A stretch of DNA of 29,163 nt, from assembly GCA_017542915.1 (NCBI GenBank), contig JAFXWI010000076.1, positions 1 to 29,163 of the forward strand. The letters run 5' to 3'. The notes beneath the pieces are model-generated. The model was not told where the DNA came from and did not search any database. It saw nothing but the letters and a program-made list of their open reading frames with translations. This document shows, piece after piece, positions 1-8,500 of this stretch. A program made the translations under genes and the position numbers. Positions within the stretch are counted from its first letter, which is position 1. Every line of letters starts with the position of its first letter. The stretch comes from Paludibacteraceae bacterium. Its GTDB lineage: Bacteria; Bacteroidota; Bacteroidia; Bacteroidales; Paludibacteraceae.

Positions 1-2741
1 AAGGGACAGAACGAAGGGCACTGTTCGGGTTCGCATTGCGGGAAATCGGTAGCCTGCAAGAGTTGTTGGATCTCTGTCTGCAGGGCATCCATGAAAGGCT
101 GCTCGATCGAACGGTAATCGCGAACGGTCTCGCCCTCCACGTCAATAGTTGTCTCTATATCCGTCAGTTTGCGTCGGCAGAAATAGAGGTTCGGCTCGAT
201 CGGAAGCCCCGTATGGTCATGGGTCATGACAGCCTGACTGTAGATCAAGGTCTGACGCACGTAGCCTTTTTCTTCGCCTACCATCATCTCCTCCCACGAG
301 GAAGCCATTTTCTTAGCATGCGTAGTGTCGTTATACGAACCGGATTTATAATCCACCACACGCAGCCGTTCATTGCCCGGAGAACCGTATATATCAAGCC
401 GGTCAATGGTACCGCCGGTAAGCAGTTCTCCTATTCCCTCGATACGCACAGGGAACGTTCGTTCCTGCTCCAGAAGGTATATCTGCAACCCTGTCTTGGC
501 GTCCTCACGGTCACGCTCCAAGATATTAGAGACATAGCCCTTGATGATCACATTCTCACCGGTGTGGAATTCGGGTATATAGGGTTCGGCAGAAGGTTGC
601 CGAACGGCTCGCTCTTCGTTCATTGCCTCGTACGCCGCCATGAGCGCTGCCTGCATCTTCGTCTCATCCGTCCGAACGGCTTCAATCGCTTCGGGTGTGA
701 CACGAACCGGCTGACGGTTGTCACAATGCATATAGGTGCGGTAGATAAACTCCATCGCATGATGCACAAACGAACCGAGTGTGTTGGCAGCAAAGAGCAC
801 CTCTTCTTCCTCCTGCGGACAGAGTCCGAGGATGTACTGCAACTGAAAACTACGCGGGCAGGATATATAGGTATTGAGTGCGCTGGGTGAGAGTCTGTAC
901 CGTCTTCCGTCCGAACGCAGAAGCACCCCGTTCTCGATCTTCAGCATAAAGAGCAGCGAGTCGGTCTTCAGCGGTGCGTCGAAGGTATCCATCGGTGTCA
1001 GGACTGCGGATTCCTGCAGCGTCTGACGGGTGATCTCGAACTCCGAGGAATAGAGCAGCTGCATCACAAAACGGGACATTCCCCTTCCGCCGTCTGAGGT
1101 GTCTGCCGAGGAATAGAGGATCGTCGTTTCCCCGGCACGGCTCAGGAGCCTAAAGAAGTTATAGGCATAGACCGTAGCCCGTTCGTCGGGTGTCTGCATA
1201 TGCCACGCTTTGCGCAGATAGAACGGTATAAACGAGCAGTCGGTCTGTCGCTGCGGGATGACGCCTTCCTCCACGTTCAGCAGCAGCAACTTATCAAAAT
1301 CCAATAATCGTGTCTCCAGCACACCCATGACCTGAATATCCGTCACGGGTTCACCATGAAACGGCATCGTGACGCTCTCCATCGTTCTTCTCATCAGCAG
1401 CCTCAGCAGCCTCATCGTGAAGGGCACGCCCAGACCGGTCTCGACCAACAGACGCATCTGATGAACGATCTTCCGCACTTGGTACTCAGACTCCAAGATC
1501 AGCAGTTCCTGCCAGGAAAGTTGAGTGTTGAGTGTTGAAAGTTGAGTGTTGAGTGTATCGGCTATCAGGCGATCGATAAGATCGGTGGTGACGAGATCGT
1601 CCGCGTCGCCGTTCTGACGGTCGGAGAGCCAAGACAGCACACGGGCATAAACGGCAGTGTTCCGCAGCGGGAAGCCTTTGGTGATATTCACCGGCTCGGG
1701 CTCGGTATCGCCTTCCAGCGTGATAGCAGGCAGGGTGTAGATCACCGGCTCCAACATCGTCTCGTCACAAATGACAACTCCCACTTTCTGCCCATGGGCG
1801 GTGTAGTTCTCCTGCAACCACCGGTGGACGTACTGTGCTTGCGCCTCACGGGAAGAACAGGAGATGAGATTTATTTGAGATTTGAGATTTGAAATTTGAG
1901 ATTTGTTGGCACTACCTAAGATGGTACTGTTCATCTGAGCGAAGGAGAAGGCTTTCTCGTTCGTTTGGAAATCGGGCACGAAGTCCCAATAGAACTGCGC
2001 CTGTCCGGCATCACGCAGCAGGGTCATCAGTTCCCTCTCCACCGGCAGCAGATAATTGAAGCCGACGAAGATATACATCCGTCCTGCCACGAGGGCTTGC
2101 GTGCTCTCGTCGCTCCAATGCTCAATAACGGCACGTTGGCGCAGACCGGGGTACCCTTTCTGCTCCGCCTCCATCTGTTGGCGCAAGGTCTTATACAAGT
2201 CGTACAACTGCCTCCAAAGCAGTTCGTACTGATGCCTAACGGAGTCATGGGTAGCCGTAGAAGCCTGCGGATTGACGAGCGAACGAAGCCTTTCCTCCGT
2301 CTCGGGATCCAACTGCCAACGGCTCAACTCATGCGCGGCTACCGTGTTCGCAAAGAAATTCTCCACCTCGGATGCCGGCATCGAAGCGTCTATATTCGTG
2401 AAATCCGCCACCATCTGCCTGCCCCAGTTATAAAAGTGATCGAGCGACATCTGTTTGCCCGGATCGGTCTCGAGGGTGCGGTATATCTGATAGAGCCGCA
2501 CGATGGAGAACAGCTCGTCCTCGGCATAGAGGGGACTGAGTGCGTCCTGCAACTGCGGCAGGGTCTGTACTTGCGGTGCCCATACGGCTTGCGCATGACG
2601 CTCCTGTTGCAGACGCAGCAGTTCGTCCTTGAGCACCAGACCGGCACGATGAGAGGGCAGCACCAAGGTCGTGCGGCTCAGTTGCTCCCAAGGGATCGTC
2701 TCGATGATGGAGCGCGCTGTTTGTTGCAAGAAACTATCCAT
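1..2741 (-). CDS. addB: AddB-like PD-(D/E)XK nuclease subunit, C-terminal end cut by window edge
   Basis: Partner of the AddA-like helicase in a RecBCD/AddAB-type complex that processes double-strand DNA ends for recombination. The frame is open from ATG at 2741 to base 1 with no stop (about 913 codons). The C-terminal nuclease is clear: LNTYISCPRSFQLQY near residue 622, FVHHAMEF, GTIDRLD and VVDYKSG (D797, K799), which is the PD-(D/E)XK core. Four cysteines, C628, C903, C908 and C912, fit the iron-sulfur cluster known to staple AddB nuclease domains. The last visible residues are CEPEQCPSFCP, so little is probably missing. The N-terminal part should be the inactive helicase-like scaffold; no good Walker A was seen there. 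The start overlaps the stop of the upstream helicase gene by 8 nt, implying translational coupling. Two 7-nt repeat arrays are embedded in frame (around residues 279-292 and 396-408). Confidence 0.85.
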   Translation of the reverse strand, partial: MDSFLQQTARSIIETIPWEQLSRTTLVLPSHRAGLVLKDELLRLQQERHAQAVWAPQVQTLPQLQDALSPLYAEDELFSIVRLYQIYRTLETDPGKQMSLDHFYNWGRQMVADFTNIDASMPASEVENFFANTVAAHELSRWQLDPETEERLRSLVNPQASTATHDSVRHQYELLWRQLYDLYKTLRQQMEAEQKGYPGLRQRAVIEHWSDESTQALVAGRMYIFVGFNYLLPVERELMTLLRDAGQAQFYWDFVPDFQTNEKAFSFAQMNSTILGSANKSQISNLKSQINLISCSSREAQAQYVHRWLQENYTAHGQKVGVVICDETMLEPVIYTLPAITLEGDTEPEPVNITKGFPLRNTAVYARVLSWLSDRQNGDADDLVTTDLIDRLIADTLNTQLSTLNTQLSWQELLILESEYQVRKIVHQMRLLVETGLGVPFTMRLLRLLMRRTMESVTMPFHGEPVTDIQVMGVLETRLLDFDKLLLLNVEEGVIPQRQTDCSFIPFYLRKAWHMQTPDERATVYAYNFFRLLSRAGETTILYSSADTSDGGRGMSRFVMQLLYSSEFEITRQTLQESAVLTPMDTFDAPLKTDSLLFMLKIENGVLLRSDGRRYRLSPSALNTYISCPRSFQLQYILGLCPQEEEEVLFAANTLGSFVHHAMEFIYRTYMHCDNRQPVRVTPEAIEAVRTDETKMQAALMAAYEAMNEERAVRQPSAEPYIPEFHTGENVIIKGYVSNILERDREDAKTGLQIYLLEQERTFPVRIEGIGELLTGGTIDRLDIYGSPGNERLRVVDYKSGSYNDTTHAKKMASSWEEMMVGEEKGYVRQTLIYSQAVMTHDHTGLPIEPNLYFCRRKLTDIETTIDVEGETVRDYRSIEQPFMDALQTEIQQLLQATDFPQCEPEQCPSFCP
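1520..1554. repeat. 7-nt tandem array GTTGAGT x5 inside addB
   Basis: Five contiguous 7-nt units on the plus strand, four GTTGAGT and one GTTGAAA. The addB sense strand reads ACTCAAC units, which contain no stop in any frame and encode LNTQLST followed by LNTQLSW, a 7-residue period. The array is in frame within the coding sequence. Confidence 0.9.
1866..1905. repeat. 7-nt tandem array GAGATTT inside addB
   Basis: Units of GAGATTT (one GAAATTT), four in perfect register from 1877 to 1904 plus one more at 1866-1872 offset by 4 nt. The sense strand of addB reads AAATCTC and encodes NKSQISNLKSQINLIS. The unit family recurs at 16873-16907 between ftsX and the DUF3098 gene. Confidence 0.9.
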
Positions 2742-5700
2742 GGACTTCTACCAGTTTGTTTTGTCGCGCGAACCAGAGGTAGCCTCGCACAGGGTTGTAG
2801 CCCATACGACGCAGTGCCTCTTTGTAGTCACGCACTTGTTGGATATATTTGTCTTCCCATTGACCGAACTTATAGTCCAGCACGATCGCTTCGTGGGTAT
2901 CGGGATTGATCATCACACGGTCGGGACGGAGTTCACGCCGGTCAATATAGATCGCCTGCTCGAGTTTGAGTTGCCAAGGCGCCGTGAACCAATTCCGCAT
3001 CTCGTCATTGCCTTTCCAAGCGGAGGAGATAAGCGTACGCAGTTCGTTCCGTTGCTCCGAAGAAGCTATCTCGCCTCGCGTAGCAAAATCATCGAGTACC
3101 TGTTCCAACTCATCGGCTTTGCTTAGATGCGCGAAGATCTCATGGCAGAGCGTTCCCTCTTCCATACGGGCTACACGCCGGTACGCCTCCTCGCCGTAAT
3201 CGGTATAGAGCGCACCCTCCTGCGACTGCACGAACCGCACTTGGTCGCTGTTCGCCCAGATCTCTGCCTCGCAGAGTTGGTCGTTAGTCGTTGGTCCATG
3301 CAAGGGCTGTCGTTCGTCCTTTGTCCTTCGTCCTTTAATGACCGGTGTTCCTGCTTCGTACTCGTCGGCTTCGAGATAGTCCATGATATACCGTCCCACA
3401 TGGTTGCAGGTGCCCATGACGCCTTTGGAGGTGACGGGGTACGAGGTGGAGACATAGAGATTATCCTCAGCACGGGTGAGCGCCACGTAGAGCATGTTGA
3501 TATTATCAATGCGCATGTTCAGGTGCTCGGTGTCATAGACCGGTCGGTAAGCGGACTCCGCCATCTCTGCGCCGTCGGGCACAGGTACATAGTCATTGCC
3601 GCCTATGCCTTCCGCTACTTCGCACCAGATCTTCTGCGGATGTCTGCCTGCCTCTTTGGTCCACGTGCAGAAAGGCACGAAGAGTGTCTGTGCCTGCAAG
3701 CCCTTGGAAGCATGCACGGTCAGAATACGAATCGCATCGGTGGACGAAGCAGGGATCGGTTTCGAATGCATCGTATCGTCCCAATAGACCAGAAAATCCT
3801 CCATACGGCTGCCGTACGAGCTGACATACTCACGGGTACGGTCGAGGAGGTTATTGATATACGCCGTCTCGGTGCCGTGGTACTGTCCGTCGGCATCGGT
3901 CAGCAGCAGTCGCATCAGTTCGCAGACGGCCTCGTAGAGTGGCGTACGGGCTGAGACGCAGCTCTTGATCTGCTCGATGAGTTCGGGTTTGCCCGTTCGC
4001 ATAGTTATCCACTGCGCAGCCACCTCATCGTTCCGAACAAGGATCTTCAGTCCCGCAAGGATAGTCTGCACATCTTCCGAAGCCTCCAACAGAAAACTAT
4101 CCGACGAGACCATCGGTGCCGCCGTCAGAAGGGGGTACTGCTCCTCAGCGAGTTGCGTCTTGAGGTCGGTGATAAGCGCTGCCTCTTTCTTCTCACGCAC
4201 GAGGATCATCATGTCGGACGGTTCGGCACCTTTCGCCAAGAGCGCCTCCATCCGGTCGAACATATCGAACGCCAGCTCCTCCTTGGTGCCCTTGGGGAAC
4301 GCACGGAAACGGACATATCCGCCTCTTTTCTTATCGGATTGATAGAACTCGTCGAGCGTCTCGGGCGTGAACCCTTCATCGTAGATAGCGTGAATCAGCT
4401 CCTGCTCCTCCTCGTAAGGGTAATGCGCCATGATATGCTTAAAAAGCGAGAGGTTGAAGTTCACCACCTGCTCGCTGCTGCGGTAGTTACGGGTGAGGTT
4501 CGGGAAGGCACGGTTGATCTGCGCCCCGTAATGCGCCTCGTCGGTTCCGAGGGAGGACATGATTTTCCAATCCCCGTTTCTCCAGCGGTAGATAGACTGT
4601 TTGATATCGCCCACGACGAGCATCGTGTGTCCCTCACCGGCTAACACATCCTGCACCAGACGGTTGATCACCGACCATTGCAGACGACTCGTGTCCTGAA
4701 ACTCATCCATGAGGATATGCCGGTAACGGATACCGGCTTTCTCCAAGATGAAATCGGCGTCTCCGGCTTTGAGGGCATTGCTCAGCAGGTTCGCTGTCCG
4801 CGCTAACAGATCGCAGTTGGCTTCCTCCAAGTTACGCTGTATCAGTTTCTGCAGGGACGCCATCAGCTCCATGTCCCGACTGAAACGGACGGTGAGCTGA
4901 AGGGTGTTGTATATCCGTCCTACGCGGGCTGCGAGTTCGGTAGCTTGCGCCATCTCGTCGGCGTTGCAACTCTTGTCACTCACGCCTCTGAAACGATCTT
5001 TGGCAGCCAACTGCTCCGGGTGCTCCACACTCTGCAACAACCGTTCGTAAGCCGTTTTCGTATAGCGGTTATAGGGCTCGGGGTTACAACGGGCAAGCAG
5101 CGACTTCAGTTCCGCTAACTCAGGGCACTCTCTCCACTGCTGCTCCACGGCTTGCCGGCGACGAGCGATAGACGCCGCATCAAAGAGGATCCGTCCCTCG
5201 GCATCGAGCATCTGCACCGACTCGTTGTACAGCTCTTTCGCCATCATACAGAGACTCTGCCGCACATCCCAATGGGACTCCTGATCGAGCTTGAGACGCA
5301 TATAGTCCTCGAGGATCGTTCGGTCGGAAGGTGTCATATCGGTCGTCAGCAGCTGATCCACGGCTTGCCGGATCACATGATCCAGATCCAACTCGACGGA
5401 CAGCCCTGCACTCATCTGCAACACACTCGCCAAACCGCCCAAGAGGGTCTGCAGGAACGAGTCGATGGTGCGGATATGCATATTGTCGTAATCCAAGAGC
5501 ATCTTCCGAAAACAGTCCCCTGCCCGCTTCGCCAAGAGCTCATCCGGTGCATCGGCGTCACGCAGCATGAAATCACGCGCGCGTAATAAAAAAGCAGACT
5601 CTGTGCCCTGCGAGATACCATACAGATACGCGATGATACGTTCACTCATCTCGGCTGTAGCTTTGTTGGTAAAAGTAACGGCAAGGATAGAACGGTAGTC

Positions 5701-5805
5701 CTCACCGGAAAGCAGCAACCCCACATAGTAGGCTGCCAAGGTATATGTCTTACCGGTTCCGGCGGAAGCACGGCAGACATTTAACGGGTGTCGAACGTCT
5801 ATCAA
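2734..5805 (-). CDS. addA: AddA-like UvrD/Rep-family helicase with C-terminal nuclease
   Basis: ATP-dependent superfamily 1 helicase of the RecB/AddA type, 1023 residues, acting on DNA double-strand ends together with the AddB-like product downstream. Visible motifs: Walker A ASAGTGKT (13-20), motif Ia LAVTFTNKATAEM, motif II DEFQDTS (367-373), motif III VVGDIKQSIYRWR (397-409), motif IV LTRNYRS, motif V ILTVHASKGLQ and motif VI LYVALTRAEDNLYVS. A C-terminal PD-(D/E)XK nuclease follows (GTLCHEIF, D962, LDYK with D977 and K979), so nuclease residues appear intact. The start is TTG: no ATG lies between the dnaA stop and the Walker A, and the 11-nt gap to dnaA suggests co-transcription. A 7-nt repeat array encodes residues of about 822-843, just after motif VI. 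The stop is TAG. Confidence 0.9.
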   Translation of the reverse strand: MIDVRHPLNVCRASAGTGKTYTLAAYYVGLLLSGEDYRSILAVTFTNKATAEMSERIIAYLYGISQGTESAFLLRARDFMLRDADAPDELLAKRAGDCFRKMLLDYDNMHIRTIDSFLQTLLGGLASVLQMSAGLSVELDLDHVIRQAVDQLLTTDMTPSDRTILEDYMRLKLDQESHWDVRQSLCMMAKELYNESVQMLDAEGRILFDAASIARRRQAVEQQWRECPELAELKSLLARCNPEPYNRYTKTAYERLLQSVEHPEQLAAKDRFRGVSDKSCNADEMAQATELAARVGRIYNTLQLTVRFSRDMELMASLQKLIQRNLEEANCDLLARTANLLSNALKAGDADFILEKAGIRYRHILMDEFQDTSRLQWSVINRLVQDVLAGEGHTMLVVGDIKQSIYRWRNGDWKIMSSLGTDEAHYGAQINRAFPNLTRNYRSSEQVVNFNLSLFKHIMAHYPYEEEQELIHAIYDEGFTPETLDEFYQSDKKRGGYVRFRAFPKGTKEELAFDMFDRMEALLAKGAEPSDMMILVREKKEAALITDLKTQLAEEQYPLLTAAPMVSSDSFLLEASEDVQTILAGLKILVRNDEVAAQWITMRTGKPELIEQIKSCVSARTPLYEAVCELMRLLLTDADGQYHGTETAYINNLLDRTREYVSSYGSRMEDFLVYWDDTMHSKPIPASSTDAIRILTVHASKGLQAQTLFVPFCTWTKEAGRHPQKIWCEVAEGIGGNDYVPVPDGAEMAESAYRPVYDTEHLNMRIDNINMLYVALTRAEDNLYVSTSYPVTSKGVMGTCNHVGRYIMDYLEADEYEAGTPVIKGRRTKDERQPLHGPTTNDQLCEAEIWANSDQVRFVQSQEGALYTDYGEEAYRRVARMEEGTLCHEIFAHLSKADELEQVLDDFATRGEIASSEQRNELRTLISSAWKGNDEMRNWFTAPWQLKLEQAIYIDRRELRPDRVMINPDTHEAIVLDYKFGQWEDKYIQQVRDYKEALRRMGYNPVRGYLWFARQNKLVEVHG
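3276..3336. repeat. 7-nt GTCGTTA/GTCCTTT array with 8-nt spacer inside addA
   Basis: GTCGTTA, GTCGTTG, GTCCATG, then the 8-mer CAAGGGCT, then GTCGTTC, GTCCTTT, GTCCTTC, GTCCTTT, in register from 3280. It is in frame in addA. The first 44 nt (3276-3319) match 15123-15166 at the truB/queA junction with five mismatches, including the non-repeat 8-mer. Confidence 0.9.
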
Positions 5806-5816
5806 TGGTGTATCAA

Positions 5817-7193
5817 TTAATGCTGTAAAGCGGACTGTAACTGCGCTACGTGTTGACGAAGAACGGGATCGAACTCCATGGTATCACGCACATAATCAAT
5901 CGAGTGCAAGATAGTAGCGTGTGTCCGTCGTCCCATACGGAAACCGATCTCGGTGAGGGAACTGTCGGTCAGTTGTTTACTGAGGTACGCAGCTACGTGA
6001 CGCGCCAAAGCGATGTCTTTCGAGCGGTTCTGCGCCACAAGGGCTTTCTCGGGGATGTTATAATGCTGCGAGACAGCATGCAGCACATCCGCCACAGTCG
6101 TCGTCTGCGGCTGCATAGCCACGATATGACTCACCACCTGCTCCGCCAACGGAAGGTCGATCTCCCGATCGGTCAGCGTAGAGTGCGCCAAGAGCGAAGC
6201 AAGGATGCCCTCCAAGTCACGAACCGACTCGCGTACGTTCATCGCAATGAAATCCACGATCTCGTCCGAGAGCATGATGCCATCACGACGCATCTTACTG
6301 AGCAAGATATTCTTACGCAACAGATAGTCCGGACGAGCAATCTCGGCTGACAGCCCCCATTTGAAACGGGTCAGCAGACGCTCCTCGATGTCCTTGAGCT
6401 CCACCGGAGGACGATCACAAGTCAGAATCAACTGCTTACGGCTCTGCTGCAGGTAGTTGAAGATATGGAAGAACGTATCCTGCGTACCTTTCAATCCTGC
6501 GAAATACTGGATATCATCGACGATAAGCACATCCACCGACTGATAGAAATTGAGGAAATCAGGTATCCGGTTCTCCTTACGTGCGTCTTGGAACTGCAAC
6601 TTAAAGGTGTTCGCCGATACGTATAACACGCGTGCCTGCGGATTGAGCGCCAAAGTCTGATGACCAATCGCGCAAGCCAAGTGGGTCTTACCAACTCCGC
6701 TGCCTCCGTAGATAAAGAGCGGGTTGAAAGCCGTATAACCGGGTTGCTTAGCCACTGCCAGACCTGCCGTACGAGCCAGTTTGTTCGGCTCACCGGCGAT
6801 GAACGAATCGAAGGTATAGAGTTCGTTCAGTTTGGGCAGATCGTCGTTGGACACAGCCGCCGGATGACTCACCCCATACTGATTAAAGGTACGTGCGGGT
6901 GCGCCCGCGGACGGAAGACTCGTACCTGCGCCTGAGGCTGAATCAATGAGCACGCGGTACTCTAACCTCGTACCCTGTCCGAACACGCGGTAGATAGCGG
7001 CCGACAGCAGAGGGATATAATTCTCCTCGATGTACTCCGCTACGAACTGCGATTTCACCTGCAACACGAGCACGCCCTCCGCGTATTGCAGAGGCACAAT
7101 GGGCGCGAACCATGTCTGGTACGCACTCGCTGTCAAGTTATCAGCCAAGATGGTCTGACACTGAGCCCATTGTTGTTGTATCGGTTGCATCAT
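5817..7193 (-). CDS. dnaA: Chromosomal replication initiator DnaA
   Basis: AAA+ initiator that binds DnaA boxes and opens the origin, 458 residues, normal length. N-terminal domain I runs from QQQWAQCQTILADNLTASAY. The AAA+ core has Walker A GGSGVGKT (163-170) and Walker B DVLIVDD (221-227). The C-terminal DNA-binding domain carries the DnaA signature IGFRMGRRTHATILHSIDYV (416-435). ATG at 7193 is followed at once by a second ATG; the first is used here. A Bacteroidetes promoter lies about 50 nt upstream and is almost identical to the tRNA-Arg promoter. The gene sits 11 nt upstream of addA, so initiator and end-repair genes probably share a transcript. A DnaA-box-like site upstream (7371-7379) could allow autoregulation, which is inferred. 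Confidence 0.97.
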   Translation of the reverse strand: MMQPIQQQWAQCQTILADNLTASAYQTWFAPIVPLQYAEGVLVLQVKSQFVAEYIEENYIPLLSAAIYRVFGQGTRLEYRVLIDSASGAGTSLPSAGAPARTFNQYGVSHPAAVSNDDLPKLNELYTFDSFIAGEPNKLARTAGLAVAKQPGYTAFNPLFIYGGSGVGKTHLACAIGHQTLALNPQARVLYVSANTFKLQFQDARKENRIPDFLNFYQSVDVLIVDDIQYFAGLKGTQDTFFHIFNYLQQSRKQLILTCDRPPVELKDIEERLLTRFKWGLSAEIARPDYLLRKNILLSKMRRDGIMLSDEIVDFIAMNVRESVRDLEGILASLLAHSTLTDREIDLPLAEQVVSHIVAMQPQTTTVADVLHAVSQHYNIPEKALVAQNRSKDIALARHVAAYLSKQLTDSSLTEIGFRMGRRTHATILHSIDYVRDTMEFDPVLRQHVAQLQSALQH

Positions 7194-7245
7194 TTAGTTC
7201 TATTTGTATCGCTTTTCTAACTCCCGTTTGTAACGAAAACGAGTG

Positions 7246-7277
7246 CAAAGGTACTGCTTTTTTTTGACATGACCAAA
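7246..7277 (-). promoter_or_regulatory. dnaA promoter (Bacteroidetes -33/-7)
   Basis: On the minus strand TTTG (7277-7274), a 20-nt spacer with an A8 tract, then TACCTTTG (7253-7246), matching the Bacteroidetes TAnnTTTG element. It gives a 5' leader of about 45 nt to the dnaA ATG. It matches the tRNA-Arg promoter at 30 of 32 positions. Confidence 0.8.
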
Positions 7278-7439
7278 TTTGCACCTCTTAGCCATTTTAA
7301 AAACCGACCCTAATTAGCGCATTTTTAGGCACTTACAAATAAATCACTCATTTTCAGCACTTTAACTAAGTTATCAACACTTAACATGTTGATTTATAGC
7401 ATGTTTGATTTTTGCAATACCTTATTGCATTTTTTGGGT

Positions 7440-7481
7440 AAAAAAACTCGTAACTCCTGCATTTTCGGGGGGTTACGAGTT
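7440..7481 (-). terminator. Rho-independent terminator after mlaD-like gene
   Basis: On the minus strand a perfect 10-bp stem AACTCGTAAC (7481-7472) / GTTACGAGTT (7454-7445) around a 17-nt loop, running into seven T residues. It lies about 70 nt past the mlaD-like stop and separates that unit from the dnaA promoter. Confidence 0.75.
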
Positions 7482-7549
7482 CTAAAAAAAAGTATTAATT
7501 TAGAAAATCTACAAATAGCAGAATGTCGTTTTTTGCATCTGTGGAACAC

Positions 7550-8464
7550 TTATTTATCTTTTTTTCCAAAGACTGAGAAGTGTACATAGCGTTTGGGGTG
7601 TGCCTTGATGTCGGTCAGCAGAGAGTCGGCGGAGATGACGGTTGCATCGATATGGTTGTAGAGCGATTTATTATAGATCAACTGCCCGAGCGTACCTTTC
7701 TGCGCACGCACGTCAGCTACCACCGCATTCACCCCTTCGATGGCGGTGTCCACACGAGCTACCGTGGCTTTGAGATCAGCTGCTTTGATGTCCGCAATGA
7801 CCGTATTGAGATTAGCGATAGCGGTGTCGGCATTATTGACGATACCGGGTACCTGCGTGTTCATGATTCGTCGCAAGTCACCCGACACATCGGTCAGGTC
7901 GCCGGATATACGATCGACGTTCGCCAAGGTCGATTTGAGATGATCGCCTTCCAACTGTCCGTTCAGCTGCGCCACGAGCGTATCTACCTGCTCCACCGCA
8001 TTCGCAATCTTGGCAATCAACTCGTTCTGCAGGTTCTCCATGATACCCGGGAGATACACCGTCGGAAGGGTTGCTCCGTGAGCTATCAGCGCCTGTTGCT
8101 GCAGTTTCTCGGTGGCATCCTCGGGGAACAACAGTTCCAGCGCCATGCCGCCCAACAGTCCGTCTGCACGGAGAGCCAGACTCGTGCCCTCGGGCAGAAC
8201 AATATCCTTGCGGATAGAGATATCCACGGTGAAAGCACTATCTTTCGTAAAATCATAATGGAGCCGATCCACCTGTCCCACTTTATGCCCCAAGATAAAC
8301 ACCGACGCCTGTTCTTCCAAACCATGGAGGTTCGTATAGACGCCATGATAACTGTTGGTCGGCGAGAAAATATTCACGCCTTTGAGAAAATTAAACCCAT
8401 AAAACAACAGGAACACGCAAATGATTGCGAGTACACCCACTTTTATTTCTCGTGTATACTTCAT
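7550..8464 (-). CDS. mlaD: MlaD/MCE-domain lipid transport substrate-binding protein
   Basis: MCE-family protein, 304 residues, of the kind that binds phospholipid in an ABC-type transporter moving lipids between inner and outer membrane. A single N-terminal membrane anchor (about residues 9-27, VGVLAIICVFLLFYGFNFL) is followed by the MCE/MlaD domain (NSYHGVYTNLHGLEEQASVFILGHKVGQV, then LRADGLLGGMALELLF). A long C-terminal part predicted to be helical (IANAVEQVDTL through DIKA) is typical of single-MCE proteins. The ATPase and permease partners are not in this window. It lies 36 nt downstream of the amidase gene, and a 7-nt AATTAAC-type array ends just before its ATG. A strong terminator follows. 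Confidence 0.85.
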   Translation of the reverse strand: MKYTREIKVGVLAIICVFLLFYGFNFLKGVNIFSPTNSYHGVYTNLHGLEEQASVFILGHKVGQVDRLHYDFTKDSAFTVDISIRKDIVLPEGTSLALRADGLLGGMALELLFPEDATEKLQQQALIAHGATLPTVYLPGIMENLQNELIAKIANAVEQVDTLVAQLNGQLEGDHLKSTLANVDRISGDLTDVSGDLRRIMNTQVPGIVNNADTAIANLNTVIADIKAADLKATVARVDTAIEGVNAVVADVRAQKGTLGQLIYNKSLYNHIDATVISADSLLTDIKAHPKRYVHFSVFGKKDK

Positions 8465-8467
8465 TGT

Positions 8468-8495
8468 AATGAATAATTAACAATTAATAATTAAC
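8468..8495. repeat. 7-nt AATTAAC array at mlaD start
   Basis: Four units, AATGAAT, AATTAAC, AATTAAT, AATTAAC, in the 36-nt gap between the amidase stop and the mlaD-like ATG. On the sense strand it is rich in TAA stops. It ends 3 nt from the start codon. Confidence 0.85.
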
Positions 8496-8500
8496 ATCTT

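Larger units (their letters stand above)
7194..7549. other. AT-rich 356-nt dnaA upstream region
   Basis: No convincing gene. It contains the dnaA promoter (7246-7277), a minus-strand terminator for the mlaD-like gene (7440-7481), TTATCAACA at 7371-7379 (8 of 9 to the E. coli DnaA-box consensus TTATCCACA), and an inverted repeat ATCAACA/TGTTGAT at 7373-7379 and 7387-7393. One good box is too few to call an origin. Confidence 0.6.

Noticed and set aside
36..890. Long open frame on the plus strand
   Set aside because: Antisense to the AddB nuclease domain, whose motifs (VVDYKSG, GTIDRLD, cysteines) are clear on the minus strand; the plus translation shows no family features.
7194..7549. Chromosomal replication origin next to dnaA
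   Set aside because: Only one good DnaA-box match and no box cluster; skew cannot be assessed from this window.
7580..8476. 298-codon plus-strand open frame opposite mlaD
   Set aside because: Antisense shadow; the minus frame has an N-terminal membrane anchor and MCE domain and is followed by a terminator.
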